Shown here one piece after another: positions 24,315 through 39,000 of a DNA stretch of 64,000 bases. The notes beneath the pieces are model-generated. The model had not been told where the DNA came from and ran no database searches. It worked only from the letters and a program-made list of their open reading frames with translations. Within the stretch, counting starts at the first letter, position 1. The number at the start of each line of letters is the position of its first letter. This stretch comes from Rhynchosporium graminicola. Taxonomy: Eukaryota; Ascomycota; Leotiomycetes; Helotiales; Ploettnerulaceae. The position numbers and the translations under genes were made by a program. The stretch lies in the NCBI GenBank assembly GCA_900074885.1, contig FJUW01000006.1:124001-188000 (forward strand), given 5' to 3'.

Positions 24315-24575
24315 TACCTAGCTACGTAGGTAGGGCCTAAGACTGACTGCAACGGCTTTGCTGTTCTCTGACAGCTCTCAAATTTTATGGAGTTGTACTG
24401 CCGTCCTCTCCAATTTTGACAGCATGTGTGAATGGGCTACTTGATTACCCAGGTACTAAAAGTTTTGAGTCTCACATGCCTCAAATCATTGAGCAGGCAG
24501 GTAAGGTAGGTGGGTAGGTACCTAGGTATTGACTTTCAGCCAAGAAGTGAGGCATGTCTACTAGCTAGGTAGGTA
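24315..24575. repeat. Cluster of TAGGTA direct and palindromic motifs
   Basis: TACCTA/TAGGTA inverted pair at 24315-24332, overlapping palindromes TAGGTACCTA (24515-24524) and TACCTAGGTA (24519-24528), and TAGGTAGGTA at 24566-24575. Similar short motifs recur elsewhere in the intergenic DNA, for example near 25209, 43578, 44033, 44082 and 50933. Confidence 0.7.
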
Positions 24576-25641
24576 TCCTGCTCTGCATAATTGCAACAAA
24601 TGGTAATACTTCAAGTCTTTAACTCCGCTGGCAACATTTACCGAGATCAGCTGAGTTCTCACTCAGCCCTATGGCATTATAAGTATCTGTTGTATACCCA
24701 GTTAGTGAGCTTATGCATCGAGGGGGTCAGAGTTATTGAAGAGTCGTACACAAAGTGATCAGTTTGAATCAGATTCACAGACTTATCGATCCTCGTAATG
24801 ATTTCATTTCAACAGATCCTCTGTGTTGTTTTGAACATGGACATTTTCGAACCTTTATAAGCCTAGTAAATTTAACCCAAGACCGACCCAGTTTATGCAT
24901 AATCCGAGTCGTTCACCAGGTGTTATAAACATTTACCTAAGAAACACATGGTTAGACGGAGCTCTTTCTCGAATGTTTGTATGAAATATATTGAAATTGC
25001 TACAAATCATTCCTTTGTCTATATGGAGAACTCATGAGGCATAAACTCCGTTATAATTTAATTCCGGCCTCCCTTTATTATGAGCTGCCACTTGAAGAAA
25101 AGAAAATTTGTGAAATATACCTACGGCCCACTTAATAGAGGTTATCAACATTTAATTTCAGAGAGTGGTTTGATCCAGTCTAAGCATAGCCAAGCCCGAG
25201 CTGTTGTCTACCTAGGCACGTAGCATTCATTATATGGTTCCATGCAACGCAACTAAGCACTCCTTCCTACGCAAACATCAGCACATTTAAAGGTATACTC
25301 TTGCGGTTTCACGAAATGCTTCTCTTCGGGCCGTGAAGCCATGTGGGTACTTAGTTTAGAGCCAGCCACCACGTGAATTAGGGGATCGCTCACTCGGCGC
25401 GCATCCACGGAGTGGCGTGTTTTTTGGGTGCAGCTGTCCGCTGCGTCATGAGTAAGTAAGTAAATAGTGGGCTGATGAAGCTCGACATTTTCACGGTTTA
25501 CTGCAGCATGTCCCTTCGAAAAAGGCATATGAACCAGAGAGATCCCAAATTTGCATCTTCTTTCCTCATTACACTTTTCTCTTCCACAATCACACTACCT
25601 ACAACTTGATCGACGGAAAATCTGCATTTACCCTTTTCACA

Positions 25642-27683
<2,042 letters not shown>

Positions 27684-28012
27684 AATATAATGTTTTTGAC
27701 TTTGGGATGGGAGGACTGCTTTGAGAGGCTTGGCTTGGCGAGGAGGGAAATAGGCAATATGAGACCACGAGCATAATCCAAAGAAAAATCAACAAATTTC
27801 AGTCCAAAAAATCAAATATGATAAGGCTGAGACTTGCTACAAGATGTGATTTGCATTCTCAGATGCCACTTACCTGGAGCTTGAAAATTGTATGAACTCG
27901 ACTCACGTGACAGAATCGCGCTACAAACCGAGCTAAACTACGCGATTGGCTGACAACATCATCGTATTGAATTATTCTGCTCTTGGGCAGTTCAACACCA
28001 TCACCAGCTCAA
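27684..28012. other. Intergenic region, PDC 3' flank and TAN1 promoter
   Basis: 329 bp between two genes on the same strand. No gene is seen. Confidence 0.4.
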
Positions 28013-29499
28013 ATGGCAGACACGAACAAACGAAAAGAAAGAGCTGGCGGGGATAGAGATGAGAAAGGAACAAAAAGGAGTAAGGTAGGTCCACGACGGT
28101 ATCCTTCGCTGTCATGATTGAGACCTGTGCTTTGGAGATATTATAAGCAAGGCCCAGTGAGGATTGGAAATTGTTCTCTAGTCTGTCTTCTTTCGCAATG
28201 ATCTTCTTTTCCTGGCTTCGCCATGTTTATCATGTCAGCCATGACGACTATTGGTTATCTTAGTTTTCTTCTTGAGAGGTCCTGGCATGGCTGGCTTCGG
28301 GATATCGCAACATAATTATCAGCTGACGTCGAACTAGGGAGGATCCGGTGGGAAATGGCAGACACCCCATCAAAAAGCAAAGATTGCTTCTCGTGGAAGT
28401 GGCAAGATCGAGCCAGGAGATGTCGGTATTTGGGCAACTTGCGCCAAGAATATGGAAGGGCGTGCCACGGAGGAGCTCAAGGTGATGTTTGAGGAAGCGA
28501 GTTTTATTTCTACCTATGCCATGTGTGATCCATGACTGACAATTTAAGTGTGCTGAACGATTCTATGGCATCAAGTCAGGACCAGACGAAGATGAAGAGG
28601 GTGAAGATGACATTGAAGCTTCGATTCAGAAAGAGCTTGCTGCTATGGATAACAAGCAAAGTACCACGAGGCTTTTCTCTCCCGTGCATCTTGACATGCC
28701 CTGTGTGCTGTTCTTCAAAACCAGTCCACGTATTGAGCCAGTCGACTTCGTACACAGGATATGCAAGGAAATCGCAACTAAGCCTGGCGTGAGAAAGATG
28801 AAGTACATCAATCGACTGACACCGATGACTTTGATGGCAAAAGCTACAGAGAAAGGACTCCAGGAATTAGGGACTACAATCTTGCAGAAGCACTTTATCA
28901 TGGCTGCCGGTGTCGATGATGGATCGAAATCAGGGGCAGAAAATGCTAGCGAAGAAATGCCACATTCCTCTGTAAGTAAACATCTAAACCAACACGAAAG
29001 TAATCGGCAAGCGATCGTGTTCCAAAGAGGATGTGTTTAGCGAAGTTCATGGTGCTCTGCTGACATTGGACAGTATGCTATTCGACCAACAACGCGAGCT
29101 CACACTGCGCCCCTCAAGCGAGACTCGGTAATCAAGTCGATCGCAGAGTCAATATCCAAGGAACACAATGTGAATCTCACTACTCCGGACAAGGTGATTC
29201 TTGTGGAGATCTTCCAGGTAGGACTCTCCGTCCTACTTCTAGCGTGCAGCCTAACTTAGGACTCCCTACATCGTTCCAGCTTTCAATTCCGCATACTGAT
29301 TAGCAACGCATAGTCGGTGTGTGGAATGAGTGTTGTCGGTAGTGATTGGGAGGAATTGAAGCGATTCAATCTGTCGGCGCTTTATGATAGGGAGAAAACG
29401 CCAAAAGAAAAGGCAATATCTGATTCGGATGCTAAGCCAGAAACTACAACGAAAGACGAAGCTGGTGTGGAATCTATTGCCAGTGGCTCGGAGCAATAG
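28013..29499 (+). CDS. Tan1/THUMPD1 family tRNA ac4C12 cofactor
   Basis: Proposed exons: 28013-28084, 28338-28496, 28549-28971, 29074-29217 and 29314-29499, giving 327 residues. Intron 1 is long (253 bp). For intron 2 the frame can be kept in two ways: a GC-AG intron with donor GCGAGT at 28497, which gives the family-like MFEECAERFYG, or a GT donor (GTGATG) at 28482 that removes five residues. I prefer the first. The N-terminus is basic (NKRKERAGGDRDEKGTKRSK). The body has the Tan1 pattern GIWATCAKNMEGRATEEL, RLTPMTLMAKA in the THUMP domain, and YAIRPTTRAHT. Tan1 binds tRNA Ser and Leu so that the acetyltransferase Kre33/NAT10 can acetylate C12. Family assignment is strong; the intron 2 boundary is not. 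Confidence 0.88.
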
Positions 29500-32237
29500 G
29501 GATCGAAATCTGGATATATGACTCGAAATGTACATCACAACTGGCCAAAAGCCCCAATCACGTAATCTGGGAGCTTCCACGTTGCAGTTTCGTATTGCGA
29601 CAGTCTTTTTCAAATTGTTTATATAGGTGAATGTGATATCGAGAGACGATCCTTTGTGACCTGACACAAACAATCTGCATTAAATTACAAGCGTATTACA
29701 ACTTATGCGCTACATTTAATCGTGCCTGCATCATCTGACGAGCACACTCATGCTGGGCAGATCTAATGTATGAAGGTAACCTCATGGATTGCTAGTTGCT
29801 GCGGACCATTTATCAGATACAATCAATCGTTCACCTGACAAAATTGCGATTCATCGGCAAACGTCAGAATGACCATCTCCCATATCGTACGTTCGTAATC
29901 GAGATGTCACATAAGCTTCAATCGACGGCATGTATATTACTCTGAATGATACCTATCGAGAAAGCAAACGATGAACAACGGCGAACGCTAGGTAGTAGTC
30001 ATCCGTCTCTATTGACAGGTCAATTCCAACAGGCCGGACGACACGTCCGTAGGAGTCTGTGCGACGCGGAGCGACCCGATCCCATCGCCAAGACCCACTG
30101 CCCTGGCTAGCAGGGAAACGTCGGACTTTTGACTAGAAGCCCTTCCTTCCAATCGGGGAGATCTTCTGTATCCCTGTCGGGGTCTAACTGTATCGGAATA
30201 AAATTGGCGAGGGCAGTCCACCAACAACAAATGGAAGATGTGGTGGAGGGGAGGCGGAATTGAGGGACGGGGCAACTCTGGAGCGTTTATTGTATGCCTT
30301 TTTTCAATCTATTGGTGTCGGCTTGATGTGATTGCTTGCAAATTCGAAAGCTGTGTACAAGATCCTGGCTGTTACATCCAGGATAGAATGTAGATTCCGC
30401 AATTCGAATAGCGGTAAGCAGTCATTCAGAAGACATGATGTGAGAGGAACTTCTAGAGTAGTGCGGGAAATGAGGACCCCGAGCCCACATGGCAATTTCA
30501 ATGCTCACGGATCAAATTTCATGGTATCTGAATCGAAATAGAAAGGGATCCTCATCAGGGGCACATTGCCATGCCGAAAAAATACCATGTTCATGCCGAG
30601 AGGCCCGTATCGAGGTCACCCCATACTGACAAAGACAGCACATTCTCTTCAGGATAGACTAGGATAATGCCTCCAATATAGTGAAGGAAGGCGGTTACCG
30701 AGAAAAACTCTCGTCGGAGATCTCCAGTTTAAGTGCTGGGAGATCAGCAGCTTCCATTGGTACTCCGTATGGTATTCGGCCAAGCTAGGTAACGGTCGCG
30801 CATTTAAACTTCAACTTCCGCCCGAAGAGGATTGAGCGAACATTTCGAGTTTCGGTGGCACCTTCGTCAAAGCAGCAAGCTATTTTCGGATGTAACATGT
30901 AACATATGACTGACTCGGAAAGGCAAATCTGATCGATCGATTCCATTCCATTCATGCAAAAGCGAGGGCCGAAGTACATACGTTGGATGTCATATCTCAT
31001 CAGATACTGTAATACATACATATCTCCCCACCCAGAAGCGAGCTGAGCACAAGTTCACAGCAAACCCCACAAATAATACTACTTCGTCTAATATCGCATA
31101 TCAGCCACCACTCACAAGGCCCAACCTAACAGCTTTCCGATTCCACTTCATTCCCGATTCTCGCCAACTGACACAACCGCATCCACCGCACCGCATCCGC
31201 TCGACTCGTAGCTTTTCTTTCTTTCCCACATGTGCATCTGCATGAGCGCCAGCCGCATGATGCATCATACATCTATCTCATGTACGTTCGCCTAATCTCA
31301 GCCAGTAGGGGATTTATTTCCACGGAAGGAACGATCAACACTCGCGAGGCAACGCCCAACGCCCATTACTCTCTTACGATGCTATTTGCCGTGCATTGCG
31401 TGTGGCTCTCGTCTCGTCTTGTCATGTCCGTGCGGTCAGTTCCCCGAGAAGATGCAGCAGATGCATATTACAACAAACGAATATCATAGGCTTGTCTCGT
31501 CCACCTTTCAAGATTCCTCGTTTCGCTTGGACCAATGCGAGCTGCTTCATTTTCATGTGTCCACAAATTGGAATGTGTGTGTTTGACAAGCGCCGCGGGC
31601 CGTGCTCGAAATTGTTTCAATACATTACTTCTTCACGTATACTTGGATTGACCTACATGAGCGAAAAGGCTAATCTGCTAAACAACATCTCGCTCATAGC
31701 AATTTCGTCTATTTTAACCAATGGATCTGGCCCTTGGACGGAGAACTTGAAAGGCCTGACGTCTAGTCAACATACAAATGCATAATCTAATAACGACAAG
31801 TGACTGGTCTGCCACAATCGGAGACAACTGCTGAAAGCTGCGCATCGCATGTCCATCCATATATATGCGCTATCATTTCCAATTGCCAACGGCACCTGCC
31901 TGTTTCTCTTAATCGCCAACCGAGTGTCCAGTCTCCGATTTTTCTCACAGATTCTTTGTGGCTTGCATCGCAGCCACGCGCGGGCGCTGTTATTACATTC
32001 ATCAACCCAAAACTCGCTTGCTGAAAAGACGAACAGGTTTCTAGGCAGACGGGAGGATTCCCAATCGAGACATCGTGTTCCTACACTTGCCGCTTCCCGA
32101 GAAATCGGTTTGAGCTACTCATAGCGATTATTCCTTTGTTGGTTCGCTACCGCCAGACAAGCATTGGATTCATTCGCTCGTTCAACTGTCGTATCATACG
32201 GGACCGCTGCGGCCACCAACGGTAAAGCAACATATCC
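29500..32237. other. 2.7-kb intergenic region upstream of the APH-like gene
   Basis: 2738 bp with no supported gene on either strand. Open frames are short, unspliced and without family features. It may hold a long promoter or 5' leader for the gene starting at 32238, or a non-coding transcript; the sequence alone does not say. Confidence 0.4.
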
Positions 32238-33557
32238 ATGCCCGTTATACGGGATCAACGGTTGCGACGCCGCACGATGTCGTCCCCGAAGGTAGCGCTA
32301 CCGCCTCATCCGCGTCGGATGCCTCCGATATACACCCTGCCTATTCAGCGGCTGAAGGAGATTACGAGCCATGTCGCTCCTGGTGCTGTCCTACGTTCGA
32401 TGAAGGAGTTAAAGTCGCCTCAGCTGCCAAGACTGTTTATCCTTAAGATGATAGACAACCATCCTCTCCTACTCTCGATCACACCCAGACTTTCAGTACG
32501 TTTGATGAGACACGAAGCTAGCATCATGGCTTCAGAAGCGAGCCTTGTTCATTTCCTGACCGGAACGACAACAAAGCGATCAATATCACCAGTATCACCT
32601 CGCAGTGCAGAGGGAAGATCCCGCCCGGAGCCTGTAGCATTGCTAGAGCTGGTCCCGAAACTTCTGAAGCATGTATCGAGTACCAGAGAAACCCCATACC
32701 CATACAGCGTATTCGAATATATAGATGGAGTACCGATCTCATCACTTTCTTATCCTCTCGGTCCATCTGGCCGCCGTTCTGTCGACAACCAAATAGGCTC
32801 GTTGGCTCGAGAACTTGCCTCCCGGACATCTCCTTCTGGGACTTTTGGGATGGCGAATCGAGTTCTTCCTGATCCTTCTAGCAAGGTACAAGCATCTACC
32901 GCACCGAAACTTCAGGGCTCCGAAACATGGTCGGAAGCTTTCAGAACATTACTTGAGGCTGTTCTGAGAGATGGGGAGGACATGTCTGTACTGCTACCCT
33001 ACGAAGCCATCCGAGCTCATTACAGACGTCTTTCGTGGCGGCTGGACGCAGTGACTTCGCCTAGGTTGGCTGTCATCAACATCAGTCAGGATACGAACGT
33101 GATGGTCGAACGCACAAATCTAAAGGACGGATTAGACACGCCAATGGAGGAGGTTACATTGACTGGACTTCGAAACTGGAGCCAAGGTGTCTTTGGAGAT
33201 CCCTTGATTTCAGGTTGTTTTGATAGTCCCAGCCAGGACTTTTTGGAAGGCTGGGTCGAAGGTGGCGAAGAGGTGATCGAAGATGAAGAGAACAAGGGCA
33301 GCAGAATGTTGCTCTACCAGTGCTATAGAGCTGTGGTGGCCATCGTGACTGAATACTACCGGCCGCAGAGCGACAGCAGTAAGAGAGAACTCGATGGTCG
33401 GAGGAAATTAACGAGTGCACTGAAAGTGCTTAACGGACTATTTAACGACGAAGACGAAGCATTGAAACGGGTACGGAGCATGTCGGTGGATCTCGTGAGC
33501 GCCGCGAAAAGGCAAAAGCTTGATGATAATGAAAACGAAAGGTCTGCAGCATACTAG
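32238..33557 (+). CDS. Aminoglycoside-phosphotransferase-like protein, probable pseudokinase
   Basis: A single-exon frame of 439 residues; a second in-frame ATG at 32277 is an alternative start. The layout recalls fungal APH-fold proteins: a central LLELVPKLLKHV ... YSVFEYIDGVPISSL block (hinge-like, about 136-170), then AVINISQDTNVMV at 278-290 and GLRNWSQGVFGDP at 310-322. In active APH enzymes these last two would be HGDxxxxN and xxDWxxxxxGDP. Here the catalytic His-Gly-Asp and the metal-binding Asp are replaced (the second by Asn), while the Asn of the first motif and the GDP remain. The C-terminus is basic (SAAKRQKLDD), perhaps a nuclear signal. I infer loss of phosphotransferase activity. 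It is convergent with the ecdysoneless gene, 89 bp between stops. Confidence 0.6.
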   Translation: MPVIRDQRLRRRTMSSPKVALPPHPRRMPPIYTLPIQRLKEITSHVAPGAVLRSMKELKSPQLPRLFILKMIDNHPLLLSITPRLSVRLMRHEASIMASEASLVHFLTGTTTKRSISPVSPRSAEGRSRPEPVALLELVPKLLKHVSSTRETPYPYSVFEYIDGVPISSLSYPLGPSGRRSVDNQIGSLARELASRTSPSGTFGMANRVLPDPSSKVQASTAPKLQGSETWSEAFRTLLEAVLRDGEDMSVLLPYEAIRAHYRRLSWRLDAVTSPRLAVINISQDTNVMVERTNLKDGLDTPMEEVTLTGLRNWSQGVFGDPLISGCFDSPSQDFLEGWVEGGEEVIEDEENKGSRMLLYQCYRAVVAIVTEYYRPQSDSSKRELDGRRKLTSALKVLNGLFNDEDEALKRVRSMSVDLVSAAKRQKLDDNENERSAAY

Positions 33558-33646
33558 CGTCGGCGTTTGTGGATCATCGGCAGACTCCATGTCGTGTACA
33601 TAGAGATTATACCCAAGGAGCTTTAATGAAGTCATGAATACCGCCC

Positions 33647-35694
33647 CTAAGTTTGATGCCTCCTCATGCTAGATGCTGCGTCGTCCTCATCGCGCGGTAA
33701 TTGCATCCCCATCATACCCATGAGATTTCCTCCAGGACCTGCCATGCCCGCCTGACTCTTAAAGCTCTCGAGAAGGTTTTTGGCCAAGTTGAAGTCAATG
33801 TCAATCTCGCCGTCGCTCTCTTCATCATCCGTGGCTTCGCTCGCACTCCCAACCTCCTCATTTCCCGCTTTCGCTTTCCCCTTGACGGCTGCAAGTTTCC
33901 TGGGTGTAGGGTCTAGATTAAGTGCGCCTGCCTCATTCAACTCGGCTTCCATTTGATCCATGACCTTCTTTAACTCGGTTGCTTCCTCTTCATCATCTTC
34001 GTCATCACTGCTGTTGAGCTCCTGGATCCTGCTATTACTCGATCGAGTGCGAGAGGTTCTGGTATGGTTGGTAGCTGTCTCTTCGTCCTCCTCTGGTGGC
34101 ATGCCCATCATCTCTCTCATCATCTTGGCAAACTCATTCTCGTCAAAGCTGACATCCTTATCCTCATCCTCACTATCTTCCTCGTCATCATCGTCATCAT
34201 CGTCATTATCAATATCCATTTCATCCATCTCCGCGCCATCGACGCCAGCATCGTCATCGTTCAGAAATGATTCGAACCGCTCCACCATCTTCTTCAAGTC
34301 GGCTTGAGTCTTTGCATCACCAAATCCTGGAGGTGGTTCCGGTCCAAAGGTACCGGGGGCTCCTGAACGCTCCTTTCCCTTGTTCTTTCCTTCCAACTCC
34401 CTTTCAAAATCCTCGAAATTAATATCCAGCCATGTCTCGTCATCTTCTCGGCTGACACCCTCCCATTTCGAGATCTCCTCGTCGGTAGGTAGGTCAACAT
34501 CGTCATCTGTTTCGAGGTCCTCTATAAGAATTTTCAGCTCCCGGACAGTCCGATTATCTCCATTCTTGGAATCAGTGAGCAGCATTTCGAAACCTGACGT
34601 GACTTTCATGCCTAGCTCTAGTTTTGCGTATTTCTTGGCACCGATATGATCCGAAGGTGCGTGCTTTCCAGACTTGAACAAAAGTTGCTTCCACGATTCT
34701 GGAGGCGTGAATTGCTGCGACTTGAGTTGAGCGTAAAGTACTTTGGTAAACCTCGTTGACACAGTCACAAGATCTTCTGGAGGCAAGATGAGGTTTGAAG
34801 TGCTGCTTTGTAGAGGCTTCAGGGCAATTGGATCACGAAGATAAAAGGCTTCTACTGCTGGGGCAATAGATGCCGGTCGATGGTGCAACAGATATGCCAG
34901 CTTTCTGGGAATAGTAATAGGTGCATGGTGCAACGATGCAGATATCTGCGATGGGTAGTTTCTAAGACGGTAGAATGCTTCTTCTTCGAGAAGAGGGGAG
35001 TTTATAAGAATCTGAGGTGTCGCAGTAATAGTTCTGTGTGCTTCTTCAATAGTAAGAGATTTGGACACTGGTGCGGTAGCTTTGGCTGAAGACGAGGCAG
35101 GAGCTGCAATCAGAGGGATGATGCGTAGCTTGCTATTACTGATCCAGACCTAGAGAAATTAGTAAAATGGATATTATGATGCAGGAACACGTACATACCC
35201 GATTGTCAGCGATTTCAGGGTTTAGCCAACGAGGTAAAGCGTTAGCAGCTTCGATCAACAAGAATTCCCCATCAGTGTCCACGACTTTGATCCACAAGTC
35301 TGGAAATAAGTAACTTAATTCTTTGAGGATATATACAATGAGCCATTCATCCTCAACCGAGTCTCCGTAGTTAGTCAGTCCGTGTAGGTACATTAGTCCT
35401 GAAGAGTAAACTTAGCAGGAGTAATTGATATGCATATGTGGTGGACGCACCTTTATCACTTTCAATCTCCAGCTTGAATGCTTCACGCTGCCATATGTAT
35501 TCTTTCAAAAGCCTCTCTGTCATTCTGAGCGACTCCTTGCGAACTTCTTCTAGTCTTCCAAGCACTTCCTTCTGAGACTTCAATTTGGACTTGATAATGA
35601 AAAGTGAGTACTCGACACAGTCTTCAGGTAATCTCTTTGGGAAGCCTTCAAACCCCTCTCCAAAGCCCTTGAAGCCAAGATCTGGTAAATCCAT
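33647..35694 (-). CDS. Ecdysoneless / SGT1 (Ecd) family protein
   Basis: Exons 35694-35451, 35398-35199 and 35149-33647; donors GTGCGT and GTATGT. The product is 648 residues. The N-terminus has the family's LPEDCVEYSLFIIKSKL, then LMYLHGLTNYGDSVEDEWLIVYIL and DGEFLLIEAANALPRWLNPE with IADNRVWI. The C-terminal half is very acidic, with runs of Asp and Glu, and ends in a region with repeated Met and Gly. Ecd proteins (human ECD/hSGT1) bind the R2TP chaperone complex and the spliceosomal factor Prp8; they are distinct from the Hsp90 co-chaperone also named Sgt1. The frame stays open upstream to an ATG at 35952, which would add 86 residues. I prefer 35694 because it fits the family start and leaves room for a promoter. 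Confidence 0.88.
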
Positions 35695-36015
35695 GGTGCG
35701 GGCGTCTGAGAATGTGGTCACGAATTCGGTGGTGTGGATGAAATGAGGCTGCAGCTTTTGATTTTGAGCCGTTGGCGGGAAGCTTGGTCTCTGCAGGGAT
35801 GTGCCGCCGCTAATCCAGTTGTGGAAGTGGTGTAAACATCGAAGGAAGTCGCGTCGTCGCGAAAAATACATTTCGTCTTCCCCTCGACACGACACATGCG
35901 CATTTGCTTGGAGTTCATGGCTACGACTTGGAATTTTGAATATTCGCGACATTGATTAATCTCTATCTTGCGTCGTCCTCCTCGCTGTGCTCTGCAGGCT
36001 CAATCCAAATCCAAC
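35695..36015. promoter_or_regulatory. Divergent promoter region, ecdysoneless / spindle-pole protein
   Basis: 321 bp between the chosen start codons. Both flanking frames stay open into it (to 35952 on the minus strand and 35968 on the plus strand), so either gene could start earlier. Confidence 0.4.
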
Positions 36016-39000
36016 ATGGTGCAAGCTGGAATTGGGGGTCTTGATACTCCACGGACGAACCTTGGAGATGCAACTTATCTCTCCTCGCAGCAATTAGATT
36101 TCGATATATCACAGGAGCAATCCTTTCAGTCCCCCTCGAAAGACAATAACAACCTTTTACAACAACTTCAAAATGGCCGGCGCGGCGCGATTAACCTCAA
36201 GACACCTCGAAGTCGCGCCGCCTTGGGCGACAGACGAAATCTCCCAGCGGGACTCGGCGGCGGAGAATTCACGCCCTTGCTCAAGAGTGCCACGAGGAAT
36301 AGCGCGCTGCGAAATGGGAAGGAGAATGTGCCAGCGACGCCGGCATTTCTCAAGCCTGGTGGCCTAGATAACATAACGGAGGATATGAGTCCTCTGCCTA
36401 ACGGCAGCTCATTCGGCGAGTCTCGAAATGGCTCATACATGGCGGGAACACCAATCCCTCAAATCGACAGTAGCAGTGCGGCCTCCACGCCCATGGCATT
36501 ACTTCCCCGGAGGAACGAAGGTCCCGGAGTCCTACAAGATGGCAACCAGTTATCGTTACGAGAGCAGGAAAACGTTATTGATAAGATCGAGAAGGAGAAC
36601 TTCGGGCTGAAGTTGAAGATTCACTTCTTGGAAGAAGCCCTTCGAAAGGCAGGGCCGGGGTTTAGTGAGGCTGCTTTGAAGGAGAACACCGAACTGAAGG
36701 TCGACAAGGTCACTATGCAGAAAGAGCTATCTCGATTTCGGAAAACTCTTGCCAGCGCGGAGAAGGATGTGGATATATATCGACAGCAGTTCATAGAAAT
36801 GCAAGAGAAAGTCAAGCGCAAGATGGTGGACCAGGATCAGCGCCAGGAAGTGGATCGTTTGCGCCAAACATTAGAAGAGCGAGATGCTGAAGTGAACCGG
36901 CTGAAGAGTCAAGAGATTCAGTTTGAGGATTTACAAGACACGATAGATGATCTGAAGGCCGATTTAAGGGAAAAGGACCGCCTGCTCGATAACCGGGACG
37001 ACGAATTGGAAAATTTTAAGGACGACCTCCAGAAACGAGACAGTACTATTTCTGATTTGCAGAACTCCTTGAAAGATGCGCAACGGAAAGCTATCGAGCT
37101 TGAGGAAAATGCTCAAGTCAGTGAAGAGCTGGAAGAAGCCAAGGAGACTATCGAGGAATTGGAACAAACGTTGAAGCGCGCGAAAGCAGAGGCGCAAGAT
37201 ACCAAGGAGGGGTTGCAACAGGATCTAAGGCGCCTTGAAGAAGAAGCGGAGGATGCGAAGGATGAGAGAGAGCAGGCGATCAAGGAAAAGCAGCGTGCTG
37301 AGGCAGATCTGGAAGAATTGCAAGAGGAAATTGCCAACAAGTCGATGACGACTAAGGGCCGGAGCAGACAAATTGAAGAGAAGGCAAATCGACTTCAAGA
37401 TGAGCTTGAGAGCCTGCGAGAGAAGTACGACGTTCTGGAGGAAGATCATGCAGAAAATGCCCGCGAAATCAAGAAGCTTAACGAAAAGCTGGAGGATCTC
37501 AACCAGAGCAGCGAAGTCAGAGAGCAGAAGTTGAAGGACAGGATCGAGGTTCTTCAGAAGGAGAGCCAATCTTCCGCACGTGAATGCGAAGCCCTTTTAC
37601 AGAGAATCGAAACGACGAAGTCGGAAAATTTCTCGTCAGCTCGAGAACGTGAGGCACTATCCAGGCGTTTGGAAGCTACACAAACCGAGCACCAATCATT
37701 CACGAAGGAACGCGAAACTCTCTTAAAGCAAATTGAAAGTCTCCAGAACGAGCTCTATCAGAAATCTGATGAGAAGAATCTGCTCCAAATCCGACACGAT
37801 GCTCTAACCGCCGAATCTGCCAGCCTGCAAAGAGATTTGGCTCGATCAGAAAAGACTATTGAAGACCTCGAAGACAAGCTTGATCACGAGAAGACGCTGG
37901 CTCTCGATAGTGAACGCCAACTTCGCGACCAGTACAAGAACGAGATCAATCGCCTCAATGACCAGATCGAAACCCTTCAGGCACAGCTAGAAGAGGTGAA
38001 GCGGGACTACGACGGCCATACTGAGCTTTCTGCTAGGGAGCGGAAGACGCAGTCATCACAGATCGAAGCGGCCGAGGCAAAGGCCGCCAGCTTACAACGC
38101 ACGATTGACAGGTTGCAGGAAGCCGAGGGATCATTGTCCACCAAGGAGTCGAAGCTTAAGCAATCCCTCGAAAGCGAGAAGGAGAGACATACCAGTGAAG
38201 AGTCTCTTCTACACCGCCAGATCCAAGAACTTCAGCAGGATCTGGACGACAAGTTCCGTACCCTCGAAAATAACAAGGATACTATGCTAGGTCTTCGAGA
38301 AGAACTCCGAACTAGTCAACGAGAACAGAAGATGCTTGCTGAGAAGGTAGAGGGTTTGGAGGACGAAGTTGAGATACTGCAAACAAGCCTTGATGACGAG
38401 AGCGAACAAGCCAACAACGAGATTATAGCTGCTAAGAAGGAGTCGGAAACTCTTCGACAACAGATTAGATCATTAAAGGATGATCTGGTAAAGGCAGAGT
38501 TCGCGGCTGCGAGGACACAAGCTGAAATCGAGTCATTCCAAGGCGATCTACAAGCCGGCGAAGAAAGCAAACAGCAGCTAAGCTTAAGGCTGAGGGAAGT
38601 TGAAAGTCAGCTTACTAGTATCAGGAAGGAAAAGTTGGGATTTCAAGATCAACTTGCGAACCTTCAATCTGAACTCCAGTCTCTGCGTACTGTTAAGGCT
38701 GATGTGGTAGCTGAGCGTGATGAACTTCAGAGCCAGTTGAGGTCGCTCCAGCAGCAAGGAGAAGAGACATTCCGTCTTGATCAAGAGAGGGTGGAGTTGC
38801 GCAGCGCAAAGATGAAGCTGGACGGTGAGATTCGTAGACTAAGGGAAGAAAACAAAGCGACTCTTGCTCAGCAGGAAGCTATCGAGCACGATCTTCAGCA
38901 GGAGATTGATCGAGCTGGTGCTGAAGAAGCACGTCTTAATACGGAGATCGGCGATCTGCAAAGAATTTTAAGAGGCTCATCTGAGAAGAAAGAACTTGCA

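Larger units (their letters stand above)
23709..25641. other. Long divergent intergenic region, MAPKKK / pyruvate decarboxylase
   Basis: 1933 bp between two divergent start codons, with no supported gene. It contains a hexamer tandem repeat (23854-23895) near the MAPKKK start, a cluster of TAGGTA motifs (24315-24575), an AT-rich middle and a pyrimidine-rich leader just before the PDC start (about 25546-25640), as is common in strongly expressed fungal genes. Confidence 0.45.

Noticed and set aside
35695..35952. 86-residue N-terminal extension of the ecdysoneless protein
   Set aside because: The frame is open, but the Arg/His-rich sequence is unlike the family N-terminus and would leave almost no promoter for the divergent gene.
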